Position numbers and translations under genes: made by a program. A stretch of 64,000 bases of DNA from Athripsodes cinereus (taxonomy: Eukaryota; Arthropoda; Insecta; Trichoptera; Leptoceridae), in the NCBI GenBank assembly GCA_947579605.1, contig OX388314.1, forward strand, positions 2,356,001-2,420,000, given 5' to 3'. Shown here piece after piece: positions 1-12,166 of the stretch (position 1 is the stretch's first letter; every line of letters starts with the position of its first letter). Below the pieces are notes generated by a model. The model saw only the letters and a list, made by a program, of their open reading frames with translations. It did not search any database and was not told where the DNA came from.

Positions 1-2300
1 TGTGTGAGATTATTTAAAATTGTACCGTTTTTATGCATTATTCATGTGTCTCATCTCCTACATAATTTTAATCGAGTGTAGTGTTAAAATTTATGTATAC
101 TATATTGACTACTTCATAAACTGTATCTATTCTATATAACACTCACCGATTCCATTAAGAGGGCTCTACACCCCTTCTTTGTGATTTCATGCAAACGAAT
201 TAGCAAAATTACAATCATTTTATTTTTTAAATATTTTAAATTCTGGATAACATGTAGGTATGTTATATTTTATATTAATATAATATTTTGAACATTTATA
301 AATGCGATTTTATCATTTTAGTTTCATTTTGCTGCGAGGAATATAGTGAAAATAATTTTTGAAGATTACCGTCGCAATGATGATACGTTGAGTGGTGCTA
401 TTTTAAATAAATTATGCTTAATAATAAAATATCATGAATTTTATAATACACCTTGAGTTATTTATTTACAACCTTGGATTTTCTTAATTATTATGACAAA
501 CTGCATACACATCAAAAATACATTTCATTAAATCATAGAAAATGTTTATAATTCAACCATTTGTTTTATTTATATAATAAAATGGTATGTTGTTTACCCT
601 GCATACTACATATATAACGTTATTATGTGCAATAATCAAGAATATAGCGAGTTTCACAAATTTTAAGATTCAGAAGGCCCACGGCGTGCCTAGTAGCCGG
701 ATGTGAGATTGTACTCGCTCTGTTTTTGATTTAGGAAATAAATAAATTCAATTTATAGAATAAATACAACTATCAAAAAATAGGGGTTGATTGTAGAAGA
801 GTGAAAATTTAGGGCTGTATGTATTTTTTAATGCTTCACCATAAAAAAACAAACTTAATTTTTTTGTTCAAAGCGCATTAGATAATTCAGTATCTCACAG
901 AAACCGCTCGTAATAAAGATGCAAGTCGTCCTCTCTGTGCTGATAAAAGATGAGACATTCAGGATGGTAAGCACAACTCATAGCTAAACTGAAGATTTCT
1001 AATGTCTTAAAAAGTGAAGTTTTACGAATACACCTGTCTTTTTTTACAGAACACTTTAAAATTTACACAAAATAGTGGGAGGTCCATTTTTTATCGGGGT
1101 CTCCACAGGAAAAGCTAACTAAATTTATTATTACGATACAAAACGTGAATTTTATGTCTTCTAAGTTATAATTTCGAACACTCGAAAACCTTCAGAAATA
1201 TAATATTAATATTTTAAATACGTCAAGGTCGTTTATTAATAACAAGTAAGAAATACCTACTTTAACAAATCCCTTTATATGGAATTAAATTTTATCACAG
1301 GGTTGCTGTTTCTTTGAGCGTCTTAAGTCAATGTTAATCAACATTAAACAGTTTAATTAATTAAATTCATTACAATTTGATTACGTCAATAAAATTTTAA
1401 TTAACGGCAATGTACTAACTTCTATCTCTACTATTTACTTGGAGATGAGATAAATAAATTATAATTTACCGTAAATTTAACATTAACGTGTAAATAATGA
1501 TAAAACACAGATCACAAACTTACTTGATGTTAATTTTAATTATACCTATTATTTATACGTCTTACGTTGTCTTCAACGTTTTAACCTTCTCTTTACCAGT
1601 GTGTTCGTACAGGCACATGAAGAAGATTTAATATTTTTTTTGTTGGAGTCACTAAGTGTGGTGTTATTTATTATTTATCTATACTTACAAACTTCTTTCG
1701 CTTCTTCCACATTCATCCAGTTTCTCATACACGCACGCTGATTTTTCTTACTCGACATTTATGTATTTATCTCCAAACTTTGTTTTTCATTATCCGTACT
1801 CGTACGCCATCTCAGTAGGCAGAGAAAACGTTTTCGAGTGTCCTGTAAAAGGCAGATGTTTGAAAAATAGACATTTAACATCTTAAATTTAGCGATGAGG
1901 TATGCCACACATTCTGAATGTCATAAGTTTTTTGGCACAGAGAAGACAGTCTGTATGTTTATTGCATGTGGTTGGTCTGCTAGATGAAGGTGGGTCTCTA
2001 TTCAACGTATGAAAAAAAAAAGAAAATCTACGACCCTTCAATTTGATTTGGTAGAGAGAGGGTTGAGCATTGTTATTATTAATTATCAGTAAACTCATGT
2101 AAATTTACAAAGTATCGTTTACTTGCTGTATATTTTAAGGATCTAATACTTTCATATTTGTCACATACAGCTTCTGTGATCTAACGGAGCGAAAAGTAAA
2201 AAAGTACTGTCACTGTAGTACTAATCGTCCTCTCCAAGCCTATACAAGTGCCTACATCCTTTTCATCCCAGATCCTTCTTAATTGTCTTCAGATCGCCTT
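1..2300. other. Gene-free flank
   Basis: AT-rich DNA with (TAG)n-family copies (895-1090, 1820-1990) and a piece of the 47400-type repeat (780-850). Open frames at 1656 and 1889 overlap the repeat copy. No host gene is seen. Confidence 0.6.
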
Positions 2301-2357
2301 TTATGCTGCACCAGAACCATTTACAGAGGGAACAAGCTCTGTCACATCACACCACTA

Positions 2358-2613
2358 CTTAAATATCTATTTTGGCTGAGAGTCCCGGAGAAAGTGGAAT
2401 GCAAACTGCTCCACAAGACCTAAAGCAGCACATCACTTCTATGCCTTACTGAACTCTGTCCCGTCTACAAAAGACGACCACTGCGTTCAGCTTCCACCGT
2501 TGTCAACAAGCTTGTAGAACTCAACAGTAAAAATACTTCCAAATTCGCAGAGAGAAGCTTCAGCGTCGCGGGTCCAACTGTCTGGAATCGATTCCCGGCA
2601 AATCTAAAACTAG
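2358..2613 (+). mobile_element. CR1-like LINE pol C-terminal relic, interrupted by a MITE
   Basis: One frame reads LKYLFWLRVPEKVECKLLHK, a stop, then RSASTVVNKLVELN and [17 protein letters not shown]. These are the [HF]WL-VP-[RK]V--KL and FSVAGP--WN-LP-LR signatures of CR1-clade C-termini. The in-frame stop shows decay. The inverted-repeat element at 2616 sits right after the last recognisable codon. Confidence 0.8.
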
Positions 2614-2615
2614 TT

Positions 2616-2757
2616 CCCCTAGAAAGCACGCACTTTTCGATCGACTACAAACAAATTTACGACAATCTACCTACATGTACCATGTAATTACGCGTTATCG
2701 TTGGTTATACTCGTGAATTCGTTTGTAGTCGATCGACAAGTGACGGTTTGTCTAGGG
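2616..2757. mobile_element. MITE with CCCCTAGA ends, copy 1
   Basis: The termini CCCCTAGA... and ...TCTAGGGG and subterminal TTCGATCGACTACAAACAAA are mirrored by TTCGTTTGTAGTCGATCGAC. The loop carries TCTACCTACATGTACCATGT, shared in reverse with 17937. It is inserted in the CR1 relic at 2358. Confidence 0.85.
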
Positions 2758-3029
2758 GGGGGGCAGAACTTGCCTAGCGTCCCTTCGAGATTTTTTTTTA
2801 AAAAGATAATTTTCAATCTTATTTAATTTATTTGATTTTATTTATTTAATATAACAATTTATAAAAACATAACAATACATAGACTATTTGATAAAAACTT
2901 AAATCTAAACATCCTCCTTTAAGAGACAAGTCTCGGGTAAAGGAGGGTTAACATAATGAGAATATTAACATAAACCCATTCACTGTCATTCTCTCTCACA
3001 CACACACACACACATGCATACACATTTTT

Positions 3030-3215
3030 GTAATAAACCCAGATATATCTAACAACTTTATCCACCTTTCACAGTAAGCTAAAAGCTTGTGTCGTGAAAG
3101 GGCAGTTTGCCGACACCTGATCGAACCACGGACCCTCTGTTCAAGAGGCTGAGACCCTACCTCCAGACTACCGACGAACTCTTATGGCACCTGGGATCGA
3201 ACCACGGACCCCCTT
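3030..3215 (-). mobile_element. tRNA-derived SINE, family 1
   Basis: The minus strand starts GTTCGTCGGTAGTCTGGAGG (A-box-like), has GGTTCGATCAGG as a B box, then a core with AAAGCTTTTAGCTTACTG and a pyrimidine-rich 3' end. A second partial head lies at 3186-3213. Other copies are at 13077, 31494, 32296 and 48024. Confidence 0.75.
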
Positions 3216-3967
3216 TACATATATGATTAATAACATATGATTAACAAGTGATATTTAAATAATAATGACTTAAAGAATATACCAAATTATAACAGAAAAC
3301 AAACAATCATTTTAAATTAAGTAAAACCTCAACATAATTCGATTATTCTTTAAAACTACATATTTAAAATGTGAATGATCGAAGTGAGTCAATGAACAAG
3401 CCTTTTAAGGTTTTACCGAGTTGAAAAAAAACAAACTTTTAGAATTCTGAGAACGTTTTCGGTTTGAATTTTACATTTAAAATTGAATCAGCTAATAGCT
3501 TTTGGAGTGAAAACAATGCTTAACCTTTACCGATCTTTTTGTCAAATAAAAGATATTTTTCTTAGAAATTCAATTGACTGAAACCATTTAAATTTTCAAT
3601 ACAACTTAAGTTATGAAGAATGTATAATTTTTTATTAAATGATATCATTGATGTTATTTCAAATGAAAATCAAAAAAAGTTTTATTTTATGTAGGTTACC
3701 ATTTTCTTTGTTTAGTTAAAGAGATAGGTATTTGTAAAACACGTCGTATAAGTTTCTCGTTTAATTTTTCTATTTTGGATTTTTTGACATTTTTCAATAT
3801 TATTTGACATTCCCCAGTGCTCGAGATACTAAGTATTTACAATTTAAAACATCCATTTTTTAAGACGAAATACCTACTAACATAAATGCTCCTCATTGTT
3901 TAGACTAAAAATTCTATTGAATTGATTTGTGATGTATTATTTATTTCATAGTTTATGCTGTGATTCA

Positions 3968-4130
3968 TTATCATAATCATCATCGCTCCTCTAGGGAGTA
4001 CAGGGCAGAAACCAGCCTACTTCTATCAGAGCGTCTCTGTGCCAATTCCGTCACCTCCTCCCAAGACATTTCCTGCGCTCTGATGTCGTTGTCATAGAAA
4101 CGGTGTATTGTGAAAGAGGGGAAAAAGAAA
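3968..4130 (-). mobile_element. LINE 3' end with (GAT)n tail, third copy
   Basis: TCATTATCATAATCATCATCG is followed by GCAGAAACCAGCC and ATTTCCTGCGCTCTGATGTC, as at 7289 and 49425. Confidence 0.7.
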
Positions 4131-4624
4131 GATGTATGCTGTGATTATTGTATTTTTTTATTGACTTTTAACTAAGTTGTGTCGTGTCACAATTCATTAA
4201 ATTTATGAGTACATTATGTAAATTATAAAATACATATGTATGTAAATCTTAAATTGTAAATAAATAAATAAGAAAATCTGTAGTAATGTAAAAAATGTTT
4301 GGTTCCCATTTTGAATGTTTTTCTATTCAGAATGCACCATAAAATTTCTAATAAGATGAAGGCACAGAAATTAAATGTATTAATTTTCATTTTATATTCA
4401 TGTTATTACCACTACATAATTTTTAAAACGCATACGTCGCACGGATACAAAAAATGCAAATAGTTAATTTTGTTCTTAAATAATTTACAAAATTCCATCG
4501 GATTCTATTTTTCCAGGTGAAACACTTCATATTAACATTAAAATAATTTAAAATAGCCGACATTTAGAAACGTTCATGTTTACATTACTTTCTGACTGCC
4601 TCATTTGTGGGAGATACCGTGATG

Positions 4625-4770
4625 AAATAAATAAAACAAAATGTTTTATTCTATTTTTTGTTTATTTGACGAAAGAGACGTCTTTCGTCTTATTAGGACA
4701 TTGTCAATCAGAAAGACGTATCTCTCGTCAAATAAACAAATCGTAGAATAAAACATTTATTTTATTTATT
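4625..4770. repeat. Foldback element of the GACGTCTTTCG family
   Basis: The arms of about 60 bp (4625-4686 and 4711-4770) carry AATGTTTTATTCTA, TTGTTTATTTGACG and AGAGACGTCTTTC, mirrored on the right. Relatives are at 12018, 52423 and 62562, with a fragment at about 34850. Confidence 0.88.
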
Positions 4771-5439
4771 TTGCTATGGAATTCTACTACCTGAACACCG
4801 ATGCAGTGAATAGATACCGTGATAGTTTATACCTATAGTTCTGTTTATTTTTATATATTATATATTTTCTTGTAAGTAGAATAGTTAAATATTTAAATAG
4901 TTAAATATAAAATGACGTTCCACAAGATTTCTCTCGAAAATTTCGAAAATTTAAATATTTCGTTGGAGACAATACTCATGTTTGTACAATACATCGTACA
5001 AAATAATATATACTCGCATTATTATTGTGACAAATAGCTTTAAGCATGTAGGTAAACATTAAAACAGAAACACAATAATATAACTGCCATATTTGGTATG
5101 TATGTGTTTTCGTATGTATAGATAGATACATAATATATCTCTCATGACTTGTTCTAAACATTAATAATATAATGTTATCATGTCTTAGTCATTATTATAT
5201 TTACTACGAGCACTACTGTTTTATGCCAATTATTTTGTGTTTAGTAATATGTGTTAGTACGAGAACTTACCTTTGTATGTCATATGTTTATTGAAAAAAT
5301 ATGCCTATTTGTAAATTGGCTTGACTGTATCTGTGTCATGAAGTTGGAATACATTAGATATTACTTAATTATTGTGTAGACAAGACTACCATTACGTATT
5401 TTTACCGTTAAACTTATTTACTGCATGTATTTCATGGGC

Positions 5440-5575
5440 TTGTTGGAAGATATCGCTTCTGCGATAAACTCGCCTATTGCACAATATAATTTATTTGCAT
5501 CATATTGGTTTATAACTTGATGTATGCTCCTTATTGAGCAATAAAGTTATGGTTTAAATATTATTATTATCTGGA
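5440..5575 (+). mobile_element. LINE 3' UTR (Zenon/CR1-like)
   Basis: TTGGAAGATATCGCTTCTGC, GATAAACTCGCC and a final AATAAAGTTATGG with (ATT)n resemble the 3' UTRs at 11540-11600, 33915-34065 and 37755-37885 (GACATCGCATTCTAGTGATA, AACTCGC). No coding part remains. Confidence 0.6.
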
Positions 5576-7288
5576 AATAAGCACAAATTTATTGAGTTTA
5601 ACGATTGGGGTGATTTTTATTTTATTTTTAAAAATATTTTTTAGTAGTATTATCTTGTTTCGTCTTACAAAATCACTTTCAAACAAATTTTTACTACATG
5701 CCGTGTTCATACTTATATACTATGCCTTAGTGTAAACAATAAAGTTCGTTTTTATTTCCATACTTTAATGTGGAGTTTCACAAAATTAACGTCAACTAAA
5801 TCAACAATTTATTATATCTAGAATGACCTAATAATTTCTAAAGGGTTCAGTAAGTATCTTTTGCGAATTAGTATATGTTTGTAAAAAACGATTTTCTCAA
5901 AGATTTATGCGTTATATAATGTAATATACACTTATTTTTATAAAGAAAATATTTTTTGTGTCACAATGTGACTCAAGAATTCCACGTAATTCATGGCACA
6001 GCTGAATCTTTTTTTAAGTGAGTGAATATCCAAAAATCTAGGTAATTAATTTTTCAATTTGCCGGTTTGTACACATTTAGACTCCCTGATAAGAAAACCT
6101 TTTTTCCAATAGATCTACAACATTTATTTCATATTATGAATGTCAACTTGCTGCTAACCAAACAACAATGGAAAATTTAATAATTATTAACATTCATTAG
6201 TACCGTAATCTATGTTGTATGTACAAAGTATTAGGGAAGCATAAGTTTCTAAAGAACAATAAAACTATTGAGTGTGCTCCTACATACATATGTACATTGA
6301 GTTTATAATACTAAAAGGTTGTTGTTTAGAATACAGTACATTATTCGCTGCTTTATCACTCTTCTCATTCATGTTTTCCTAATACTTTGTTATTCAGTTT
6401 GACAGTGCCTACTTAGTCTAAGGGACTTTATTATTCAAACATAATTATTGTAGAAATATCACGTATCTATGGTAAATACTTATTATTATTATTCCCAGAA
6501 GATTAGAATAGAATGTGATTATTAAATTACCCTTTTCAACAGTAACGTTTTGAAAATATTTTAGATAAAAGCTATTATTTCATTCAGTTTATATTTAGAT
6601 TCCCATTTATTACGCTTGAACTATTTGATGAGCAATAAGAAAGAAACTTCCCAAGTATTACTTAATTGTAACAGGAGAGCTGAAACCTAAAAATAAATCT
6701 TATTGAATGAGAAAATAGTCTGAAGTACCTTAAATAGTCAGCTTGTTCATAGGACATGTTACCGACATACAAAAAATAGATAAAAAAATATTTTTTCCTT
6801 TTTGACGAATGAGGAGTAAGTATATCTTTTTCTTTTATGTGTTGAGAGGATCAGTTTTAATCAAATAGCTGGTACATGAATGTCGCAACTTATAAAAAGT
6901 ATTAGGGAATCAGAAGGTTGTGTGGGTGTTCGTTTAATAAAACTTCTGTGAATGAAGGCAGGTAAAAAGTACATCTGTCTTAAATTACTCTTTTGCTTTA
7001 TGCTTGCCTAATACTACGACATTATTCGTCTAGAAATTTGGAAGGAAACGTTTTGTTTTCATACACACCTTTACTCTGGTTGATTTCAGAAGAATGTGAG
7101 TACGTGTTTATTTATTTTGCCATCATGAAATTACCCGGAAGTAAGGAAGCTCGTTTGGAATGGTTGGCATGCCGCATCGCTGAATTAAAGATGTTTAAAG
7201 GTGATGTTCTACGAATACTAGTAGGTATATTTCACAGAATGTTTGTAGAGATCAAATATTTGAAATTCTTTTTTAATCATCCTGGCAC

Positions 7289-7600
7289 GTATGTCATCAT
7301 TATCATCATTGCCCTCGACGGTCTACTCGGGAGCACAGGACAGAAACCAGCCTCCTCCATTCAGAGCATCTCTATGCCAATTATATCACCATGACATTCC
7401 CTGCGCTCTGAAGTCATCATGTCATTGGAATGCTGTATTGTGAAAGAGGGACGCCCGGCACGAAAGAACCCTTGCGAACAGTGCTTTTTTTGGCCAACTA
7501 TCATTGAGCATTCTCAGAACATGACCCAGTCAGGACCATCATCTCTCCTGTATCACAAGATTACAGATCTCTGCTGGGTGCGTCGGCACACAGCATCATC
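7289..7600 (-). mobile_element. LINE 3' end with (GAT)n tail, second copy
   Basis: The plus strand starts with ATCATTATCATCATTGCC and continues with AGAAACCAGCCTCCTCCATT and GACATTCCCTGCGCTCTGA, matching 49440-49560. Plus-strand open frames at 6993 and 7419 overlap it and are shadows. Confidence 0.7.
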
Positions 7601-8094
7601 GTTTGTGACATGTTCATACCATTTTATATCCAAAATTTTCCTGAGACACTTATTGAGTGTATGGTAATGGAGTAGGTTGAGAATAAAATGCAATAATATC
7701 TTTTATATTTAAATAAATTTTTTTTTTTTTTCGAAATACCTGTTTTAGATTATAAAAAAAACATCATATTTCCTAATAAAATTTATATAATTTTTATGAG
7801 AGAGGTTTGACGAATTCAATTTAATTTATTTTACAATAATAATAATAACGAAAATCTTCTCATGAAAATAAATTGTATAAATCATTATTTCGAATATATT
7901 ATTATGAACATAAATTAAATTATTTCTATTTTGAATAAAAACCTTCTTCTTGCCTTCATAATAAATACTTCTAAGAATTCTGTCATTGAGAGTGGAATAA
8001 GTACGAATGAAGTACAAGAAACTTGTACTATGTTATAATTCTTAGTCCCGTAACCACCATTATAATATGTATAATATATACAGGGTATTTATAT

Positions 8095-8296
8095 TTGTCC
8101 TGTAAAAGGCAGGTGTTCGAAAAAAATAAGACATTTTACATCTTAAATTCAGCGATGAGGCTTGCCACCCATCCTGAATGTCTTGATTTTATATTGGCAC
8201 GAAGAGGACAGTTTGCATGTTTCTTACGTGCAGCTGATCTGCTGGCTGCCCCACTTGTGGGATGTGCCGTGATGGTGTAGTAGTAGTAGTAGTAGA
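8095..8296 (+). mobile_element. (TAG)n-tailed dispersed repeat, reference copy
   Basis: It starts TGTCCTGTAAAAGGCAGGTG, continues with TTAAATTCAGCGATGAGGCT, GGCACGAAGAGGACAGTTTG and CCCACTTGTGGGATGTGCCG, and ends in (TAG)n. It is likely the 3' end of a LINE or a LINE-mobilised SINE. Plus copies: 1820-1990, 12690-12840, 28615-28760, 34765-34805, 45525-45615. Minus copies: 895-1090, 11313-11510, 15240-15420, 35800-35935, 38825-38935, 43045-43230, 44525-44745, 50080-50300, 56715-56870. Coordinates are approximate. Confidence 0.75.
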
Positions 8297-8450
8297 TTTA
8301 TATACTCATATGGGTTTCTCCTTCCGCATGCGGATGTCACATCAACATGGGGTCTGCGATCCTTCGTATGGAGATACTTTAACGTGAAGAAAACCTTTTT
8401 TATTGGCTATTTTTGAAATTTGCTCCAAAACTTCTTCTTACTAACTTACT

Positions 8451-8452
<2 letters not shown>

Positions 8453-8507
<55 letters not shown>

Positions 8508-8740
8508 TTTTTTTTTTTTTTTTTTTTTTAGACAATTCACACAGACCGAGCTAGTCCCAAACTAAGATATGAATCTTGTATTATGGGTGCTAACACGACG
8601 ATACACATATATACAATGCACTAAACACATATACATGTAACACCCAGACCCTGCTGGGTGTTACTTTACTGCTAGCCCTCTTCTCTCCACTGATGGATCT
8701 TGAGATGGCCTCTTGAAAACTTTTTCACACTTTCCTATCT
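8453..8740 (-). mobile_element. SINE family 2 with an exceptionally long poly(A) tail
   Basis: A poly-T run of 77 bases (8453-8529, one A at 8506) borders a body with GACAATTCACACAGACCGAG, TAATACAAGATTCATA on the minus strand, and ACACCCAGACCC. Read on the minus strand this is a retroposon body followed by its poly(A) tail. The run length may be affected by assembly. Confidence 0.65.
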
Positions 8741-8792
8741 CGAGGAACACAAATTGAAATAAATTCTTCTAAAGTGAGATATAATATGGAAC

Positions 8793-9071
8793 CTACCTTC
8801 CTTCCTTCCTTTCTTTTATAGCAAAGCACCTGAATTTGAGTGAATTTTGCCTATATTTTCCAGAAAGCATACGTTGTATATTTATATGGAAAATCATCAT
8901 CAATCAAAAGCTTTACAATAATTGGTGAAATAATCCAAACAGCGCCCGTCAGTAAGTCAGAATGAAAAGTGAATGTAGAAGCGAGTGCTAAACAAGGACA
9001 GCGCGGGCAATGCCCTCATAGAATAAAAACAACTTTAGAAGTAAACACCACACATGGCCGCTGTAGGGAAT
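8793..9071 (+). repeat. Dispersed 280-bp repeat, copy 1
   Basis: CCTTCCTTCCTTTCTTTTAT then GCAAAGCACCTGAATT..., GAATGTAGAAGCGAGTGCTA, AACAAGGACAGCGCGGGCAA and GGCCGCTGTAGGGAAT. It aligns end to end with 10027-10303 in the same orientation. Its class is unknown. The LINE tail at 9298 lies between the two copies. Confidence 0.75.
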
Positions 9072-9297
9072 TTGTCAAAATTTATTTTACCATCAACATC
9101 ATTAAGAAATTCAATGGAAAAATTGTATATTTAATATTGATTATATTTTATACGAACTTTTTTAAATTAATTTTCATTATTTGATGCTGAAAGAATGAAT
9201 AAATAAATAATTATAGTTTGTTAAGAATGTTAAGATTTAAGATAAAATATGAAAATAATATCGTTTTTCCATTATCTTGCTATTCATCATATTATAA

Positions 9298-9695
9298 AAA
9301 ATCTGCGTGATAGAGTGAAGAATGAGGATATTAGAAGAATGAGCGGATGCAAGAAGAGTGTTGTGGACAGAATGCGCGTGAATAAACTACGGTGGTTTGG
9401 ACACGTTGAACGAATGAACGAAGTAAGAATGACAAAGAGGATATACTTGTCTGAAAGAAAAGGTGTGAGGAAGCGCGGATGTCCGAGAACCACGTGGCTT
9501 GATCACGTGGATCAAATTCTCAAGGACGGCCGCGTGTTGAGTAAGAGGAATCGACGTGCGTGTATGAGAAACTGTATGAATGTGGAGGAAGCGAAGGAAG
9601 TGTGTAAAGATAGATCTGTGTGGCGTTCCGTTCTCTCTGCCTACCCCACTTGGGATACGGCGTGAGGGTATAGTATAGTGTAGTATAGTATAAAC
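9298..9695 (+). mobile_element. Non-LTR retrotransposon endonuclease-RT C-terminus with (TATAG)n tail
   Basis: The open frame 9249-9665 reads LRDRVKNEDIRRMSGCKKSV, MRVNKLRWFGHVERMNEVRM, GCPRTTWLDHVDQIL, then RACMRNCMNVEEAKEVCKDR and SVWRSVLSAYPTWDTA. This R-RVN-LRW-GHVERM...RGRPR-TW...DR--WR--- pattern is the well-known C-terminus of insect APE-type LINE polyproteins. The upstream RT is missing. The stop is followed by a TATAG-type microsatellite, a usual 3' tail. An ATG at 9249 is chance. Confidence 0.85.
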
Positions 9696-10026
9696 AATCA
9701 TTATTTCTGTACATAATGTTCATACCTATGTAGGTACTTAATTTTTTTTTCAATACAATTTCTATCGATAGAGAGAAGTGTAAACTTTAGTTAGAGTAGA
9801 CACGCTGTATTATTAATATAGGATGGATGTAAACGTGTACATGTTTTTGTATTTCATAATAATATGAGATGTAGGTAGATAATATTATGATGCGTATTAT
9901 TTCCTTTAAGGTATTTATCTATTTCATAATATTATGGTATTATCAAGATAAATACGTTACAAAATCTTCTTTCATCCTATCCATACTATTATTATATGTA
10001 TTTAATTATATATATGAATTGTTATA

Positions 10027-10303
10027 TTCCTTCCTTCCTTCTTATTGCTTTACGGCAAAGTACCCGAATTCATGTGAATTGTGCCTTTATTTTACAGAAG
10101 GTGTAGGTTGTAGATTCGTAAAGCAAATCATCACAAAAAATAGCTTTATAACAATCATAAAATAGTCGCAACAGCGCTTGGCCGTAAGCCAGAATAAGAT
10201 ACGAACGTAGAAGCGAGTGCAAAACAAGGACATTGCGGTCAATGCCCTCACAGAACAAAAACAACTTAAGAAGGAAACAAAACGCAGGACCGCTGTCGGG
10301 AAT
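10027..10303 (+). repeat. Dispersed 280-bp repeat, copy 2
   Basis: CCTTCCTTCCTTCTTATTGC, then GAACGTAGAAGCGAGTGCAA, AACAAGGACATTGCGGTCAA and GACCGCTGTCGGGAAT. The copies differ by scattered changes, so they are old. Confidence 0.75.
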
Positions 10304-11312
10304 GAAAACGTTTATTGTTAACTTAATAATTTAATTGTAATAACTTTTTATATATCCATCAATAGAATTGTTATATTAAAATAATAATATGTAAACTCAA
10401 CACATGAAACTACCATATAAGGTTCACAAAAAACAACGTCACATTATTCGTTAGTGCCCCAGATGGAAACCCGCAACCCATTCTTTTCGCGAGGTGTGTT
10501 TGGTCCAATTAAACTACCGGACAACATGTCGAATATTCTCCCTTATTGATAGCTTCTGGGATATCTAGTATAGGTTCCACATGCTGGATAATTCCAAGTG
10601 TAATTGAATCTATTGTAGGTACTTAGCATACTCTCAGGATTCCGGTTCCAAAATTAACATCATCATCATAAACATTTTTTGTTTCACTCTATGACATTAG
10701 TGTTCCATTTCTGTGTCATCTTTCATCCATTTATTTGTCTTTTGTATTGCGCATTACATACAGCTTATTCATGACAATAGACTATTTCAAGCTGAAAACA
10801 CTGCTTTTCAAGAAAAGCCAAGGCGCTAAATATAAATTGTCTTTATTATTATTATTCGAAACATTAGACCAACGCTTGCTTAAGATTGATATGAAACTAT
10901 TTTCGACCTAATATTCGATTGGACCCAAAAACAAACTTTTCGTTTGAGTTTCTAGTCTACTACATCTATTACATTACATACGTCTATGGCATCACTTTTA
11001 TAATTATTTCTACGATTAAAAAAGTTTTAATTATGATAAATTTGTGTTGTTAATATAATCAAACATATGTGTGCTTTTTGTGTAATGAAATTAATTAAAC
11101 AATAAATACTTATATATGGTAGGTATGTGCAAAAATATTTAAAATGTAAATCGACGGAAGTGAATTGTTTCAACATATTTTAATTACGAAACAACTACGT
11201 GAAACCTGATGTGGAAGCAATCAAATTTAAAAAAAATGTGTTTTTAATTTAAAGGGAACTTCGTAGGTGTTGATTAACGTTTTAAAATTTTCAAATAATT
11301 TATTCATTCATT

Positions 11313-11510
11313 AATACCACTACGGCATCTCCCACGAGTGGGGTAGTCAGAAGGGCAACTGTTTGTAATGAACATACACGGTGCCCTATCCATGTCAATT
11401 AAAGTTAAGACATTCAGGAAGGGTGGCATAGGTATCTCATTGCTGAATTCAACATAACACCTGCCCTTTACGGGGCACTCGAAAACTTACGGAAAAGAGA
11501 GTGTTTGTTG
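11313..11510 (-). mobile_element. (TAG)n-tailed dispersed repeat, minus copy
   Basis: ACGGCATCTCCCACGAGTGG, GACATTCAGGAAGGGTGGCA, ACACCTGCCCTTTACGGGGC and TTACGGAAAAGAGAGTG. Confidence 0.7.
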
Positions 11511-11667
11511 CCAGGTGTTCCACGTTCTAATACATATATTGGGTTGGTTAGAAGAAATCACGTCTATGCGATAAACTGTCCCTCTGTATTTCTAACTGTT
11601 ATCTACTTCTTTACATAATATTGTTTGTAGTCAATTCAATGAATTGATAAATATACAATGTACACAA

Positions 11668-11915
11668 CCTCTTCTTCTTCTTCTTTATGTATCTTGTCGG
11701 GTCCCCCCGACGTTGACGACCACTTGGGAGAAATCCCTCCTGTTCCGGACAGCACGAAACAGCTCCTCCACACCTCTCATCCCGGTCCACTCCTGAATGT
11801 TCCGGAGCCAGGAAAGCCGCCTTCTTCCAACCCCACTACGGCCCTCAATCTTCCCTTCTATGATTAGTTTTAGGATGGCATATTTTTCTCCTCTCATTAT
11901 GTGACCAAAATATGA
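11668..11915 (-). mobile_element. LINE C-terminal relic with (GAA)n tail
   Basis: The minus strand reads FGHIMRGEKYAILKLIIEGK, IEGRSGVGRRRLSWLRNIQE, WTGMRGVEELFRAVRNRRDF and VVVNVGGTRQDT to a stop. The plus-strand TCTTCTTCTTCTTC at 11670-11683 is its GAA tail. This is the VGRRR-SWL--I--W family of 5'-truncated LINE ends. Confidence 0.8.
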
Positions 11916-12017
11916 AGTTTTAATGTACACAATGAAGTAATAAAAATAATAAACATTTTTCAATATAAATTGTTGACGATACACATGTAGTAGAATTCCA
12001 TAATAATTAGATAATTT

Positions 12018-12166
12018 GAAACAAGTGCTTCTTTCTATTATAGGTAAGTTATAGATTGCGAGAGAGATGTCTTTCGACTTAATATCAGGATTGATAATGA
12101 ACTGATAAGTTGAAACACGTCTCGTTTGAAATCAATAACTTGTAGTAGAAAGAAACACTCGTTTTA
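12018..12166. repeat. Foldback element of the GACGTCTTTCG family, decayed
   Basis: GAAACAAGTGCTTCTTTCTA on the left mirrors AGAAAGAAACACTCGTTT on the right. GAGATGTCTTTCGACTTAAT lies inside. Confidence 0.7.

Noticed and set aside
6993..7394. Plus-strand open frame of 133 codons
   Set aside because: Its 3' half is the antisense of a (GAT)n-tailed LINE end (7289-7600), and about 7165-7250 resembles a decayed (TAG)n-family copy. No protein motif is seen.
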